A stretch of DNA of 64,000 nucleotides from CALVUJ01 sp045119835 (GCA_045119835.1 JBGVED010000027.1:83591-147590), one strand, 5' to 3'. Positions 43,361 to 52,376 are shown, counted from the stretch's first letter. The notes: generated by a model not told the origin, from the letters alone. Numbers and translations: made by a program.

Positions 43361-43816
43361 ATGAAAAAGTTTGAATTAGATTTTTATGATAAATGTGGAA
43401 ATACAACAACAAGACAAGAAAGAATAATCATTGAGGCAAATAGTTTAGATGAGGCAAGAGAAAAGGCATATAATTTACCTCAAGCAAAAAGATATGACAA
43501 TTTAATAGTTGGAGAATATATCGAGGGTATGGCTTGTTATGGTGTAGAAATTGAAGGTCTTGAATATTGGAAAGGACAAAGAAACTATCAACACAAAGTA
43601 GATATTAGATTATGTTTCAATGCGAAAAGTGAAAGTGATGTTAGAAGATATGTAAATCAAAATTTTATAGGTTATTATTCACACGCACATACATACACAC
43701 AAAGAGATAAATTATACGAAGATGTACGAAAAGATGGTCAAGATACATTATTAAAAAGAATTGTAGATATATATCAAATAGGTCAAGCACACGCACATTT
43801 GCAAACAATAGAATAG
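43361..43816 (+). CDS. Hypothetical protein
   Basis: 151 residues, not recognised; N-terminal ferredoxin-like strand-helix pattern (IIIEANSLDEAREKAYNLPQ), His-rich near residue 110 (YYSHAHTYTQ). CGGAGG 5 nt before ATG, with TTTTAAG box. Confidence 0.65.
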   Translation: MKKFELDFYDKCGNTTTRQERIIIEANSLDEAREKAYNLPQAKRYDNLIVGEYIEGMACYGVEIEGLEYWKGQRNYQHKVDIRLCFNAKSESDVRRYVNQNFIGYYSHAHTYTQRDKLYEDVRKDGQDTLLKRIVDIYQIGQAHAHLQTIE

Positions 43817-43825
43817 GAAAGTCAT

Positions 43826-44281
43826 ATGGAAACATTAAGAGAATATTTAAAGAATTATAAAAATGATAACATACAACATATATTAATAGATTTTAATTTC
43901 AATGGCAAATCAGTAATGATAGACAACACGCAATTTGCGATAGATTCGTTTTTGAGTGGTAGTGGGGTAAAAGTAGATGACTACTTAATTACAATGGAAT
44001 ATAAAGGCAAATTAGGACAAGAAACAACACAAATAATTCAATGTGTTAAAAAGTTTATAGTTAAGACAAGTTTAGAAGATTTTGGACATATCTTTATGAG
44101 TGATGAAACCGCATATGATAGTTTTGAAATGATAAATGCCGATATAGATTATCATAAAAAACAATTAGAAGAAATATATGACGCTTTAGAAGATACCGAA
44201 ATAGTTGATACCGATATTCAATATGCTTTAGGAGACATTATTAATTTATTGGAATTATTAGAAATTAGAAAAGGAAAATAG
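43826..44281 (+). CDS. Hypothetical protein
   Basis: 151 residues, acidic C-terminal helices (YDALEDTEIVDTDIQYAL), not recognised. Stop TAG. Weak AGGAAAG site. Confidence 0.6.
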   Translation: METLREYLKNYKNDNIQHILIDFNFNGKSVMIDNTQFAIDSFLSGSGVKVDDYLITMEYKGKLGQETTQIIQCVKKFIVKTSLEDFGHIFMSDETAYDSFEMINADIDYHKKQLEEIYDALEDTEIVDTDIQYALGDIINLLELLEIRKGK

Positions 44282-44316
44282 AGATTGAAAGGATACTTTT
44301 AAGAGAGGTAAATGAT

Positions 44317-44556
44317 ATGAAAACAGTATTTGAAAATGAAGTAATAAAAGTATCAAGAACTGGAAGAGATTATGACTTTATCGCAGTTGTTGAAAATAAA
44401 ACGGATAAAAAAGTGAAGATTATTTTTAATCATGATGAAGTAGAAGATTTTTCGATAGGTGCAAATGATTGGGTTGGACTATTAGCGGATTATGATGGTT
44501 ATGTAAGTTTGGAAGAACTTGAAACAGAACGATTTATAGTAGTTTACAATAGATAA
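44317..44556 (+). CDS. Hypothetical beta-rich protein
   Basis: 79 residues, VIKVSRTGRDYDFIAVVENK start, Ig-like flavour. Not recognised. TTTTAAGAGAGG box before ATG. Confidence 0.6.
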   Translation: MKTVFENEVIKVSRTGRDYDFIAVVENKTDKKVKIIFNHDEVEDFSIGANDWVGLLADYDGYVSLEELETERFIVVYNR

Positions 44557-44580
44557 TGTTATAAGGAGGAAAATTAAATT

Positions 44581-45180
44581 ATGGGAACAAGAGGTTTATA
44601 CGGATTAAGAAAAAATGGAATTGATAAATGCACATACAATCATTATGATAGTTATCCAGATTGGTTAGGAAGAGAAGTATTAAAGTTTTGTGCAACAAAT
44701 AATTTTAACAGATTGTCAACTTTCTTTAATAATATTGAAATGGTACGAGAAGATGATGTACCAACAACATTACACATTGCAATTTGTAAGCAAAATGGTT
44801 ATGCAAACTTCAACGTAAGTAGTCAAAGTGAAACCGATTGGTATTGTTTATTAAGAAATTTGCAAGGAAATTTTAAAGAATATACAGAGTGTATAAATAG
44901 ATATTATACAGTATTTATGATAGATGATATTGACTTTATCAAGGATAGTTTATTTTGTGAATATGCTTATATTATTAATCTTGATAATAAGTCATTGGAA
45001 TTTTATGTAGGTTTTCAAAAAACACCACAAACTGATAATAGATACGGAGTATATCCAGATGACAGAGGTTATTATCCTTGTAAGTTAGCACTTGTAATAC
45101 CACTTGCCGATATTGGTTTTAATAATATTGATGAATGGGTTGCTAAAATGGATAGTGTATCAAACGATGACGAAGAATAA
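44581..45180 (+). CDS. MGTRGLYG-type phage protein
   Basis: 199 residues. The start MGTRGLYGLRKNGIDKCTYN followed by HYDSYPDWLG is typical of a family recurrent in phages and prophages of Firmicutes and beyond; function unknown. AAGGAGG 10 nt before ATG. Confidence 0.8.
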   Translation: MGTRGLYGLRKNGIDKCTYNHYDSYPDWLGREVLKFCATNNFNRLSTFFNNIEMVREDDVPTTLHIAICKQNGYANFNVSSQSETDWYCLLRNLQGNFKEYTECINRYYTVFMIDDIDFIKDSLFCEYAYIINLDNKSLEFYVGFQKTPQTDNRYGVYPDDRGYYPCKLALVIPLADIGFNNIDEWVAKMDSVSNDDEE

Positions 45181-45206
45181 AATGACGATTTTAAGGAGAA
45201 AGAAAA

Positions 45207-45542
45207 ATGACGGAAAGAACATTTAATATAATTCGTGCTTGTAAAGGCACTTTGTACCCAGAAATTGAAAGTAAAATTGATAGAGTAAGAACATATATGT
45301 CAGAGGAATGTGGTTGCCCAATAGAAGAATATACAGATGTAGAAATGGAAAATATTGTTGTGGAAGCTATGTATGATTATATAGACACTTGTGATAAACC
45401 AAGTATATTTTTACGACAAATAAGAGATTGTATAAATAAAGATTCGACTTTGACTGAAAGAATTTGTAACGCATTTGGTGTTACAAGAGTGAGAAATGCA
45501 GAAGGCAAATATGTAAATGGATTTGCAGATTTTTTCAAATAA
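45207..45542 (+). CDS. Hypothetical protein
   Basis: 111 residues, six Cys, helical; RDCINKDSTLTERICNAFGV near the end. Not recognised. TTTTAAGGAG box. Confidence 0.6.
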   Translation: MTERTFNIIRACKGTLYPEIESKIDRVRTYMSEECGCPIEEYTDVEMENIVVEAMYDYIDTCDKPSIFLRQIRDCINKDSTLTERICNAFGVTRVRNAEGKYVNGFADFFK

Positions 45543-45566
45543 AAAAGTGGTTTTAAAAGGTGAAAA

Positions 45567-45953
45567 ATGATTAAAGAAATTAAAGAGATTAGATTAGAAA
45601 AAATGTATGGAACTTTTTATGTAAGTCAAGATGATTTTGACATAGATTATTATAAGATTTATGATGAAGAAATGCATTTTATTACTAATTTTACTGCAAA
45701 AGACGAAGCAAAATTAAAACAAACATTATTTGAATTAGAAAATATATGCAATATAAGTGATTTAACGGATAGTTTGGGTGTTTGTAGGTCTATTGTATGG
45801 GGTGGGAATTTAAAAGAATTATATAAAGAATTTTTAGAAGCTATTGGTGAAGATGAAGAAAGTTATAGTTATAGTTTGTTTGTAGACAATATGCCTATAA
45901 ATTCAATAGGTAATAAGAGTATTTATTTTATTGTAGATTTAGAAGATATTTAA
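45567..45953 (+). CDS. Hypothetical protein
   Basis: 128 residues, acidic, not recognised. AAAAGGTG site before the ATG. Confidence 0.6.
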   Translation: MIKEIKEIRLEKMYGTFYVSQDDFDIDYYKIYDEEMHFITNFTAKDEAKLKQTLFELENICNISDLTDSLGVCRSIVWGGNLKELYKEFLEAIGEDEESYSYSLFVDNMPINSIGNKSIYFIVDLEDI

Positions 45954-45968
45954 AAGGAGAATTTAAAA

Positions 45969-46277
45969 ATGAAAATAAATAAAGAAAAAATATCAAGTTT
46001 AACTTTTTTAAAGGGCAAAGAAACATTCTCATTTAACGCTGATGGAATTGAAAGAAATCTAAAAGATTTTATACTTGAATTTCCATTTGTATATTATAAA
46101 CGAGGTGTATGGAATAAATATGAATTAATGAATGTTAACGAGGCAATTCAAAGAGTTAACAATTCAGGTTATGGAGCAAATATAATAATCGAGTACGATG
46201 AACAATGGGAACAAGGATATGCAGATGGGAAATGCGAAGTCTATTTATCTTGCCCTTGTGATAGTGATATGTGGTAA
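45969..46277 (+). CDS. Hypothetical protein
   Basis: 102 residues, not recognised; acidic end (CPCDSDMW). AAAAGGAG site. Two small palindromes follow (46292-46305 and 46321-46336). Confidence 0.6.
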   Translation: MKINKEKISSLTFLKGKETFSFNADGIERNLKDFILEFPFVYYKRGVWNKYELMNVNEAIQRVNNSGYGANIIIEYDEQWEQGYADGKCEVYLSCPCDSDMW

Positions 46278-46382
46278 GCATTAGTTAGTTGTTTTAGCCC
46301 TAAAATAAGCCCATTTTTAGACTTTTAATTAAAAGTTGATAAATTGTGTTATGAGTAAAGTAGAGCGGAAAAGAGGTAAATT

Positions 46383-46514
46383 ATGAATAAAAGTGAATTA
46401 ATTAAAAAGTATGATGACGTGTTAAATAAACCATTTAACGAATTTGATGAGAAAGACTGGAAACGATTTGAAAAATTTTTAAAGGAATTAGATGGAGTAG
46501 AAGATGAAAAATAA
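46383..46514 (+). CDS. 43-residue helical protein
   Basis: MNKSELIKKYDDVLNKPFNE start, charged helix throughout. AGAGG 7 nt before ATG. Overlaps the next gene by 11 nt. Confidence 0.55.
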   Translation: MNKSELIKKYDDVLNKPFNEFDEKDWKRFEKFLKELDGVEDEK

Positions 46515-46677
46515 TTACATTGTTAAAAAAGATGCTTTGGGCAGAACATTATTCTGTTGTCCTAATTGTAATAGAACACTTATTACATTTTATAGTGAAG
46601 TACAATCAGTAAGAACTGTAATCGAATGTGAATGTGGAGAAAAAGTTTATTTTGGTGAGGTAAAAGAAGATGAATAG
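46504..46677 (+). CDS. Zinc-ribbon small protein
   Basis: 57 residues with CCPNC and CECG (zinc ribbon). Overlaps both neighbours (ATG in the previous gene's end, TAG in the next gene's start), so translation is coupled. Confidence 0.65.
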   Translation: MKNNYIVKKDALGRTLFCCPNCNRTLITFYSEVQSVRTVIECECGEKVYFGEVKEDE

Positions 46678-46969
46678 ATTAACAAAACAATATGCAGACA
46701 CCAAACGATATTACAGTATACATACTTGCGATGAGGTAGTGCAAAGATTAGGTAAATTAGAAGATTTAGAAGAAGATTTAGGTTGTTCTTTTGAAACAAT
46801 TATAGAGGCTACAACAAATGGAATAATTGATTGGGAAGGTAAAGAACATTGTGTTGTATTTCAAGAGAATTGTTTGCTTGTAATTGAAAATGATGAATTA
46901 CAATATGCTTTAGCATTAAAAAATTATAGAAAATCTTGGTGGCTAAAAGGAGAGGAAGATAATGCCTGA
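46670..46969 (+). CDS. Small phage protein, paralogue of the 58.0-kb gene
   Basis: 99 residues. MNRLTKQY, RLGKLEDLEEDLGC and KSWWLKGE are shared with the gene at 58047. The family is common in Gram-positive phages and has no known function. Confidence 0.7.
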   Translation: MNRLTKQYADTKRYYSIHTCDEVVQRLGKLEDLEEDLGCSFETIIEATTNGIIDWEGKEHCVVFQENCLLVIENDELQYALALKNYRKSWWLKGEEDNA

Positions 46970-47279
46970 TAAAGAATATTTAATACAAGAATTAAAACAA
47001 AGAATTGAAAATTTAAAAAAGTATTATGAAGAAATGGAAAACTTAAATTCAAGTGTAATTATGCTAGGTATTATAGCTTCAAAAATATTCGAGTTAGAAG
47101 AAAGATTAGAGAAATTAGAACAAAACCCAAGAGACCTAGAACTAGAAGTCTACGAAGAATTATGTGTTAGATGTAGTGATGAAAAAATATGCCACGAAGA
47201 ATGCGAACATTGTGTGCAATTTTATGAAAGATTAGAGGAGTTAGAGGAAGAAGAGAATGAGGAATTATTATATGAATAA
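46962..47279 (+). CDS. Coiled-coil, Cys-rich small protein
   Basis: 105 residues. Coiled coil in the first two-thirds; CVRCSDEKICHEECEHC near residue 70 is a possible metal site. Overlaps both neighbours by 8 nt. Confidence 0.65.
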   Translation: MPDKEYLIQELKQRIENLKKYYEEMENLNSSVIMLGIIASKIFELEERLEKLEQNPRDLELEVYEELCVRCSDEKICHEECEHCVQFYERLEELEEEENEELLYE

Positions 47280-47550
47280 AGAAGTTTTAGATTTTATTAA
47301 CAAAGAAATTGAAGGATGTACAAAAAACGTTGAATTTTGTAAATATAAAGGATGGGATTGTCCAGAACACAATCAAAGACTAATTAATTTAAAAAAAGTT
47401 AAAGAAGAATTTGAAAGATTAAATGATAGAGAAAAACCTAAAAAACAAAACGATAAACATAGATGTCCTAAATGTAATGCTTATATTGAAGTCAATGGTA
47501 ATTTAGTTTTAGTTGAATATTGCTGGCACTGTGGACAAAAATTAGAATAA
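47272..47550 (+). CDS. Zinc-ribbon small protein
   Basis: 92 residues. LDFINKEIEGCTKN at the N-terminus resembles the gene at 62165; the C-terminal CPKC ... CWHCG is a zinc ribbon. The ATG at 47272 overlaps the previous stop. Confidence 0.7.
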   Translation: MNKEVLDFINKEIEGCTKNVEFCKYKGWDCPEHNQRLINLKKVKEEFERLNDREKPKKQNDKHRCPKCNAYIEVNGNLVLVEYCWHCGQKLE

Positions 47551-47573
47551 AAATGAGATTGAGAGGTAGAAGA

Positions 47574-47837
47574 ATGTCTAAAATAAAATTTATTGAGGAA
47601 GAAATTAATCAAACAAAAATGGATAAATTAACAGTTAAAGAATTACATACAATTCAAGTTGCATGTACTGAATTCGCAAGAAATTCAAGTGATTATTTAT
47701 TAAGCGAAGTAGGCAGGGCATTACCAGAAAACGACAGAATTGAAATGGTGAAGGAAATTAATTTATGCAGAAATTCTATTATTCCTAAAATAGAAGAAAT
47801 GATAAAAATCGAAGAGAAGAATGGCTCTATGGATTAA
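47574..47837 (+). CDS. Helical hypothetical protein
   Basis: 87 residues starting MSKIKFIEEEINQTKMDKLT; ATG at 47574 after GAGAGG. Not recognised. Confidence 0.6.
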   Translation: MSKIKFIEEEINQTKMDKLTVKELHTIQVACTEFARNSSDYLLSEVGRALPENDRIEMVKEINLCRNSIIPKIEEMIKIEEKNGSMD

Positions 47838-47853
47838 TTGATTTATGGTGAAT

Positions 47854-47926
47854 TTTATACCCTTTAGAGTGTAATTAGGGTGTAATTAGCGAACAATATA
47901 TTTGATTATACTTTAAAGGGTATAAA
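47854..47926 (+). promoter_or_regulatory. Long intergenic hairpin before promoter P10
   Basis: TTTATACCCTTTA (47854-47866) pairs perfectly with TAAAGGGTATAAA (47914-47926), 13 bp, around a 47-nt loop that holds two GTGTAATTAG repeats (47870 and 47881). No gene is visible in this 217-nt gap. It could be a terminator-like end or a regulatory RNA. Confidence 0.5.
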
Positions 47927-47972
47927 GGATTGTATAGGAAATTTATTGAAATCTTTTAAGAAAACAAACTAT

Positions 47973-48001
47973 TTGATAGATATGTTTTGATATGTTATAA
48001 T
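47973..48001 (+). promoter_or_regulatory. Promoter P10 (sigma-A-like)
   Basis: TTGATA, 17 nt, TATAAT, with TG one base before the -10 box (TGT). One mismatch in the -35. Confidence 0.75.
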
Positions 48002-48054
48002 ATAAGCAAGATAAAGATAATGTTATAAAAGTAATATTTTAAGAGGTGATAAAG

Positions 48055-48315
48055 ATGGAAGACTACAAAGGTTATAAATTGAACTACTATCCAAAATGTG
48101 AACAATATCCAACACATGATAATCGTTATCAAACATTTAAAGCAAGACCTTATGATGATGCCGATTATTATTGGGCGTACACTTATGACAAAGAGAATTG
48201 GAAGGTTATCTTGAAAGGTAAAATGATTAAACAATTTAAAGGTAGTTTTAAGGAAGTTGTAGACCTTATCGAAGAAAAAAATAAAGATATTCAATCAAGA
48301 ATTATTCATTGGTAA
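48055..48315 (+). CDS. Hypothetical protein
   Basis: 86 residues, Tyr-rich (YKGYKLNYYPKCEQYP), not recognised. TTTTAAGAGG box before the ATG at 48055. Confidence 0.6.
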   Translation: MEDYKGYKLNYYPKCEQYPTHDNRYQTFKARPYDDADYYWAYTYDKENWKVILKGKMIKQFKGSFKEVVDLIEEKNKDIQSRIIHW

Positions 48316-48347
48316 TCATTAAATATATATTCAAAGGAGTTGATAGT

Positions 48348-48674
48348 ATGCCGTATAAGAGTGAGAAAATTAAACTACCAAAAGAATTAGATAGAAGAGT
48401 TAAACTAACAGATAAACAGAGAGAAGAGATTAAAGACTTGTACGGAACTGGTTGTTATAGTTTGAATGGACTTGCCAAACAATTTGGTGTAAGTAAGAAG
48501 ACCATTCTATTGATTGTAAACGAAGAAAGTGCCGAACGAGCCAGACAATATCGTAAAGAGCATTGGAGAGAATTTCAAGGCACAAAAGAAGAGCATAGGG
48601 AAGCAATCAAAAAGACAAGACATTATAAACATTCTTTAATGATTGAGGGAAAATTAAAAGAAGAAAACAAATAA
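48348..48674 (+). CDS. Helix-turn-helix DNA-binding protein
   Basis: 108 residues. LYGTGCYSLNGLAKQFGVSKKTILLIVN (about 30-57) is a resolvase-like helix-turn-helix. The flanks are basic. AAGGAG precedes the ATG at 48348. Probable regulator or accessory of the endonuclease gene that follows. Confidence 0.7.
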   Translation: MPYKSEKIKLPKELDRRVKLTDKQREEIKDLYGTGCYSLNGLAKQFGVSKKTILLIVNEESAERARQYRKEHWREFQGTKEEHREAIKKTRHYKHSLMIEGKLKEENK

Positions 48675-48695
48675 ATTTATAAGGTTGTGTTTATT

Positions 48696-49379
48696 ATGGG
48701 ATACTACAGTAATCATAGCACATCTAAAGAAATAAAAGAAAAACAAAAACGAGAAAGACTTGGTGAAGAACGGTTAAATAATCAAGGTTGTTTAATGAAG
48801 ATTATAGAATACAACATGGCTAATGATATTGTTGTGGAATTTCAGGATGAATTTAAAAGCAGGATTCAAACAAGATATAGTATGTTTCGAAAAGGTGAAA
48901 TTAGGAATCCATATCACCCAAATGTATTTGGGGGAATGACAGGTAATAAATACCCAGTTAAAGTAAATGGTAAAACAATTAAAGAATATTCTACTTGGCA
49001 CAATATGTTAGACAAATGTGTAAACAATGAGGAATATACAATATGCAAAGAGTGGTTGTTTTATGAAAACTTTTATGAATGGCTACACAAACAAGAAAAT
49101 TTTGATAAATGGTATGTTGGTGCAAGGTGGAACTTATGTAATAGTATTGTCAATGGGAATAAAGAGTATTCACCTGACATGTGTTATTTGATTCCGTATA
49201 ATCTAAAACAATTATTAATGAGATTAGACATTAACAAAGAAGATTTACCTGAATATTTAATTGAAAAACATAAAAAATTTACAGAGTTTAAAGTTAAGCA
49301 AGTTGCCAAAGAGGAATTCTTAAAAGGGAATATTACAAGTAAATGTTATAAAGAAATTGAGAATAAGTTAAATACTTGA
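48696..49379 (+). CDS. Free-standing HNH-like (AP2-associated) endonuclease-type protein
   Basis: 227 residues. Pattern STWHNMLDKC ... ICKEWLFYENFYEWL ... NGNKEYSPDMCYLIP matches a widespread phage family often annotated as HNH/homing endonuclease; the usual LDKDI before NGNK is replaced here by NLCNSIV, so activity is doubtful. Ends with a TGA that is part of the next promoter's -35 box. Confidence 0.65.
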   Translation: MGYYSNHSTSKEIKEKQKRERLGEERLNNQGCLMKIIEYNMANDIVVEFQDEFKSRIQTRYSMFRKGEIRNPYHPNVFGGMTGNKYPVKVNGKTIKEYSTWHNMLDKCVNNEEYTICKEWLFYENFYEWLHKQENFDKWYVGARWNLCNSIVNGNKEYSPDMCYLIPYNLKQLLMRLDINKEDLPEYLIEKHKKFTEFKVKQVAKEEFLKGNITSKCYKEIENKLNT

Positions 49380-49403
49380 CAAGTATATAAAATATGTTAT
49401 AAT
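49376..49403 (+). promoter_or_regulatory. Promoter P7 overlapping a stop codon
   Basis: TTGACA, 16 nt, TATAAT with extended TGT. The TGA inside TTGACA is the stop codon of the upstream gene. Confidence 0.85.
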
Positions 49404-49445
49404 AATTATAGAGATAAATATAAATAAAAAATAGGAGGAATTATA

Positions 49446-49820
49446 ATGGCGGGATTTATCAAAGTCCAAGTAGAAAAATTAGAAACAAAACAAATCAATA
49501 CAAAGGTTAATGCAGAAGTGTTTGAAGAATTTCAAAAGAAGTGTAGAGAAAGAAATTTACAAATGTGTACAGTACTTGAAACATTTGCAAGACAATATGC
49601 ACAAAATCGTTATAAATTAAGTGAAGAAGATATTCTAAAATGGAAAAAAGATTTTGGGGAAACATCAATATTAAGTACCCCAATTAATAAAGAAGTTTAT
49701 AATCAGTTCAAAGATGAAGCAAAAGCAAATGGTTATTTTGTAAAGCATGTGCTTATGGCTTTTATTGAGGATTATGCTAACAAAGATTTAATAATGGAAT
49801 TTAGAGCAAGCAATGAATAG
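49446..49820 (+). CDS. Double ribbon-helix-helix DNA-binding protein
   Basis: 124 residues. Two copies of a ribbon-helix-helix unit lie in tandem: KQINTKVNAEVFEEFQKKC (about 15-33) and ILSTPINKEVYNQFKDEAK (about 75-93), each followed by an xxxL-E-x-FARQYA/AFIEDYA helix. A single chain could replace the usual dimer. Possible transcription regulator. Promoter P7 lies 43 nt upstream. Confidence 0.75.
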   Translation: MAGFIKVQVEKLETKQINTKVNAEVFEEFQKKCRERNLQMCTVLETFARQYAQNRYKLSEEDILKWKKDFGETSILSTPINKEVYNQFKDEAKANGYFVKHVLMAFIEDYANKDLIMEFRASNE

Positions 49821-49840
49821 AAATAAGGTGGGTGATTAAA

Positions 49841-50230
49841 ATGTTATTTTCAGTTATTGGTTTAGTGATTGCCGCTCACGAAACAATTAAAGAAAAGTGC
49901 CGACCTACAATTCCAATGAAGAATTGGGCAAACAAAAAATTATATTATGAAGATATGGCTAACGGAGTTTCTCCAGAACAACTTACAAGAAATCTTGCTA
50001 ATGGCAAATATAAAATTAAAGAGGTTTATCCAGAGCCACATAGAGACTCACAAACAGGCAAGATTGTTATTGAAAATGACAAACTATATAAAGAAGATGT
50101 TAAAAACTACGGCGTTTTAAAAGCAAGAGAGTGGATGTATCAAGGTAGATATAATTTAACTGTTGAAAAGTTGGAAAAACGCCAAGAAGAAATAAAAAAA
50201 GAATGGGAATATTTGTACAGTCTATTGTAA
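49841..50230 (+). CDS. Hypothetical protein with short hydrophobic start
   Basis: 129 residues; MLFSVIGLVIAAHETIKEKC may be a signal anchor. The rest is charged and helical. Unknown. ATG at 49841 after GGTGG. Confidence 0.6.
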   Translation: MLFSVIGLVIAAHETIKEKCRPTIPMKNWANKKLYYEDMANGVSPEQLTRNLANGKYKIKEVYPEPHRDSQTGKIVIENDKLYKEDVKNYGVLKAREWMYQGRYNLTVEKLEKRQEEIKKEWEYLYSLL

Positions 50231-50266
50231 GTTGAAAAATTTTTGGCAAAAAATTACTTAAACTAC

Positions 50267-50295
50267 TTGACAAAGCAGATAATATGTGATATAAT
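50267..50295 (+). promoter_or_regulatory. Promoter P8 (sigma-A-like)
   Basis: TTGACA, 17 nt, TATAAT, upstream of the second recombinase. Confidence 0.9.
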
Positions 50296-50328
50296 GTAGT
50301 AAAAATAAATGTATAAGGAGTGATAATA

Positions 50329-51108
50329 ATGAATGCTTTAGTAACAACTTCAACAAATAATATTATAGAATTTAGACTAATTGGAGATAGATTTTCCGAC
50401 AAACAAATTAAAGTCAATAAAGACGGAAGCGTAGACCAACGACGTTGTAATAAGGTTGCAGGTGTTAGTAGTGAAGTTTACCCATTTACCAGTAAAGAAG
50501 AAATTAAAGCCATGATTGAAGTGTTTGATAAGCATATTGAAGAAGCTCCCGATGAAAATAAAAGAATGATTGCAAGCCGTAATAAAATGTTGTTTGTAAT
50601 TGGTATTAATTTGGGTATTAGGGCGAGTGATTTATGCGGATTAAAATACAGTTTCTTTATGAACAGTGATAAAACATTTAAAGAATACTATTCTTTACAA
50701 CCTAAGAAGACAAGAAAAACTGGGAAGTTTGTTAAGTTGTATTTTAATCAGGTTGTTAAGAAAGCGATTATGGATTATACCGAAGAATATCCTATTGAAG
50801 ATATGAATGAATATTTATTTAAATCCAGAAAAGGTGACGGACATATTACAGAAATTTCTTTAGGTCGTATTATTAAAGATGCTGCCGAAGAGGTTGGTAT
50901 TGATAGAAATATTTGTAGCCATAGTTTAAGAAAGACTTTTGGATTTTGGGTGTGGCATAATGCGGAAGATAAAGAAAAATCATTGGTCGTTTTACAAACA
51001 ATTTTTAATCACAGCAGTTTAATGATGACAAAAAAATATATTGGACTGATGGATGAAGAGATTGAAGATATATTTAATGACTTAAACTTAGGTGAAGATT
51101 TTATTTAG
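50329..51108 (+). CDS. Tyrosine recombinase/integrase, XerC/D-like
   Basis: 259 residues. Catalytic Arg98 in LGIRASDL, His198-x-x-Arg201 in SHSLRKTFG, His228 in FNHSS and nucleophile Tyr237 in KKYIG. All needed residues are present. AAGGAGTG before the ATG at 50329. The catalytic domain nearly fills the protein; the N-terminal DNA-binding part is short. Could resolve dimers or integrate DNA; no att site could be identified. Confidence 0.9.
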   Translation: MNALVTTSTNNIIEFRLIGDRFSDKQIKVNKDGSVDQRRCNKVAGVSSEVYPFTSKEEIKAMIEVFDKHIEEAPDENKRMIASRNKMLFVIGINLGIRASDLCGLKYSFFMNSDKTFKEYYSLQPKKTRKTGKFVKLYFNQVVKKAIMDYTEEYPIEDMNEYLFKSRKGDGHITEISLGRIIKDAAEEVGIDRNICSHSLRKTFGFWVWHNAEDKEKSLVVLQTIFNHSSLMMTKKYIGLMDEEIEDIFNDLNLGEDFI

Positions 51109-51182
51109 GGTGGAAAGCTGAATGGAAAATATTTATTGTATGGTATATAATAAATAAAAATATATGAATGGAGATGCTTGTT

Positions 51183-52262
51183 ATGGCAATCGACAAAGTA
51201 TTAAAAATCGAAGGCTCGTCAATCACATGGACTTGCAAACAGATTGTAAAAATGATTGACAAAGAAACAATTAGTTTTAAAAATGTGGTGCAGCGTTCAT
51301 TCGTTTGGGAGAAACACCGTATGAGTGAACTGATTTGGTCAATCATTATGGGATACCCAATCCCTCCAGTATATGCAGAGCGTGGAGAATCGGTTAATGA
51401 CAAGGTGAAGATTTATGATGTGATGGATGGTCAACAGCGTAATACAACCATTTACAAATATCTTAAAGACGAATTTGCTTTAACAGAATTAAAACCTATT
51501 CCATACCTTGATGAAAATGGCGTTGAATGTACAGTTGATATTTCAGGTAAAAAGTTTTCTGAGTTAGAGGAAGAACTACAAGACATTATTAGAGATGCTA
51601 CTATCACAGTTAAGTATTATGATAATCTTGAGCAATCTCAAAAAGCCGAGATGTTTCGAAGACTCAATAATGGGAAGCCGTTATCAACTAAATCCAGAAC
51701 TCTTGCATCCGCAAAAAATATTGGTAGCCTACTCAACATTGGTTCTCATAAGTTGTTTGAGGAAATGTTGACGGAAAAATCTCGTGCTAATAAAAATCAG
51801 GCAGTCGTTGTAGTTAAGGCTTGGACTATGTTAAATCGTGATGTAGAAGATATTTCTTTCGCAAGTAAAGACTTTAATCCTGCGATAGAAAACATTGAAA
51901 TCACACCAGAAGAAAAAGCAGAACTCGTTAACGTATTTGATTTTGTTGTAGGTGTTCACGATGAACTGGTTGAGAATAAAGAGAAGGATGTTGCAAAAAA
52001 ATTGTATACGGAAACTCATTTAGTTTCACTAATGCCTTATGTAAAACAAAGTATGAAAAATGGTATCAACGAGGCAATGTTTGGAGAGTGGTTAATCAAT
52101 TTCTTTAAGACTGAGAATAACACAGAAGTATATGATAGTTATATGGAAGCATGCAGCGGAGGTGTTGCTCGAAATGGTTCAATCGTTGCTCGTCATAATG
52201 CTTTGAGTGAAAGCTATAATGAATTTTTTAAAGTAGAAGAAAATTCTAAACAAATATCTTGA
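51183..52262 (+). CDS. DUF262-domain protein (GmrS-like N-domain)
   Basis: 359 residues. VVQRSFVWEKHRMSELIWSI, IMGYPIPPVYAER and the hallmark DVMDGQQRNT (about 80-90) define DUF262, an NTP-binding ParB-like fold found in GmrSD, SspE and BrxU defence nucleases. The usual DUF1524 HNH C-domain is not visible, so this is the single-domain kind. In a phage it may be a decoy, an anti-defence or a superinfection-exclusion factor. Its TGA stop lies within the next -35 box. Confidence 0.8.
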   Translation: MAIDKVLKIEGSSITWTCKQIVKMIDKETISFKNVVQRSFVWEKHRMSELIWSIIMGYPIPPVYAERGESVNDKVKIYDVMDGQQRNTTIYKYLKDEFALTELKPIPYLDENGVECTVDISGKKFSELEEELQDIIRDATITVKYYDNLEQSQKAEMFRRLNNGKPLSTKSRTLASAKNIGSLLNIGSHKLFEEMLTEKSRANKNQAVVVVKAWTMLNRDVEDISFASKDFNPAIENIEITPEEKAELVNVFDFVVGVHDELVENKEKDVAKKLYTETHLVSLMPYVKQSMKNGINEAMFGEWLINFFKTENNTEVYDSYMEACSGGVARNGSIVARHNALSESYNEFFKVEENSKQIS

Positions 52263-52287
52263 CAAATAGAAAAACATAATGTATAAT
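52259..52287 (+). promoter_or_regulatory. Promoter P9 overlapping a stop codon
   Basis: TTGACA, 17 nt, TATAAT. The TGA of TTGACA is the stop codon of the DUF262 gene. A hairpin follows in the leader. Confidence 0.85.
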
Positions 52288-52298
52288 ATATTTACAAA

Positions 52299-52328
52299 TC
52301 GGAGGTGGAAGATAATTCCACATTCCGA
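52299..52328 (+). promoter_or_regulatory. Leader hairpin of the methyltransferase transcript
   Basis: TCGG/CCGA outside and TGGAA/TTCCA inside, loop GATAA; starts about 10 nt after the predicted transcription start. A GGAGGTGG sequence is folded into the stem. Confidence 0.5.
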
Positions 52329-52376
52329 ATACATAAGAAATAAGGTTATATTAAGTAAAAGAAAGGTTTGAAAAAA

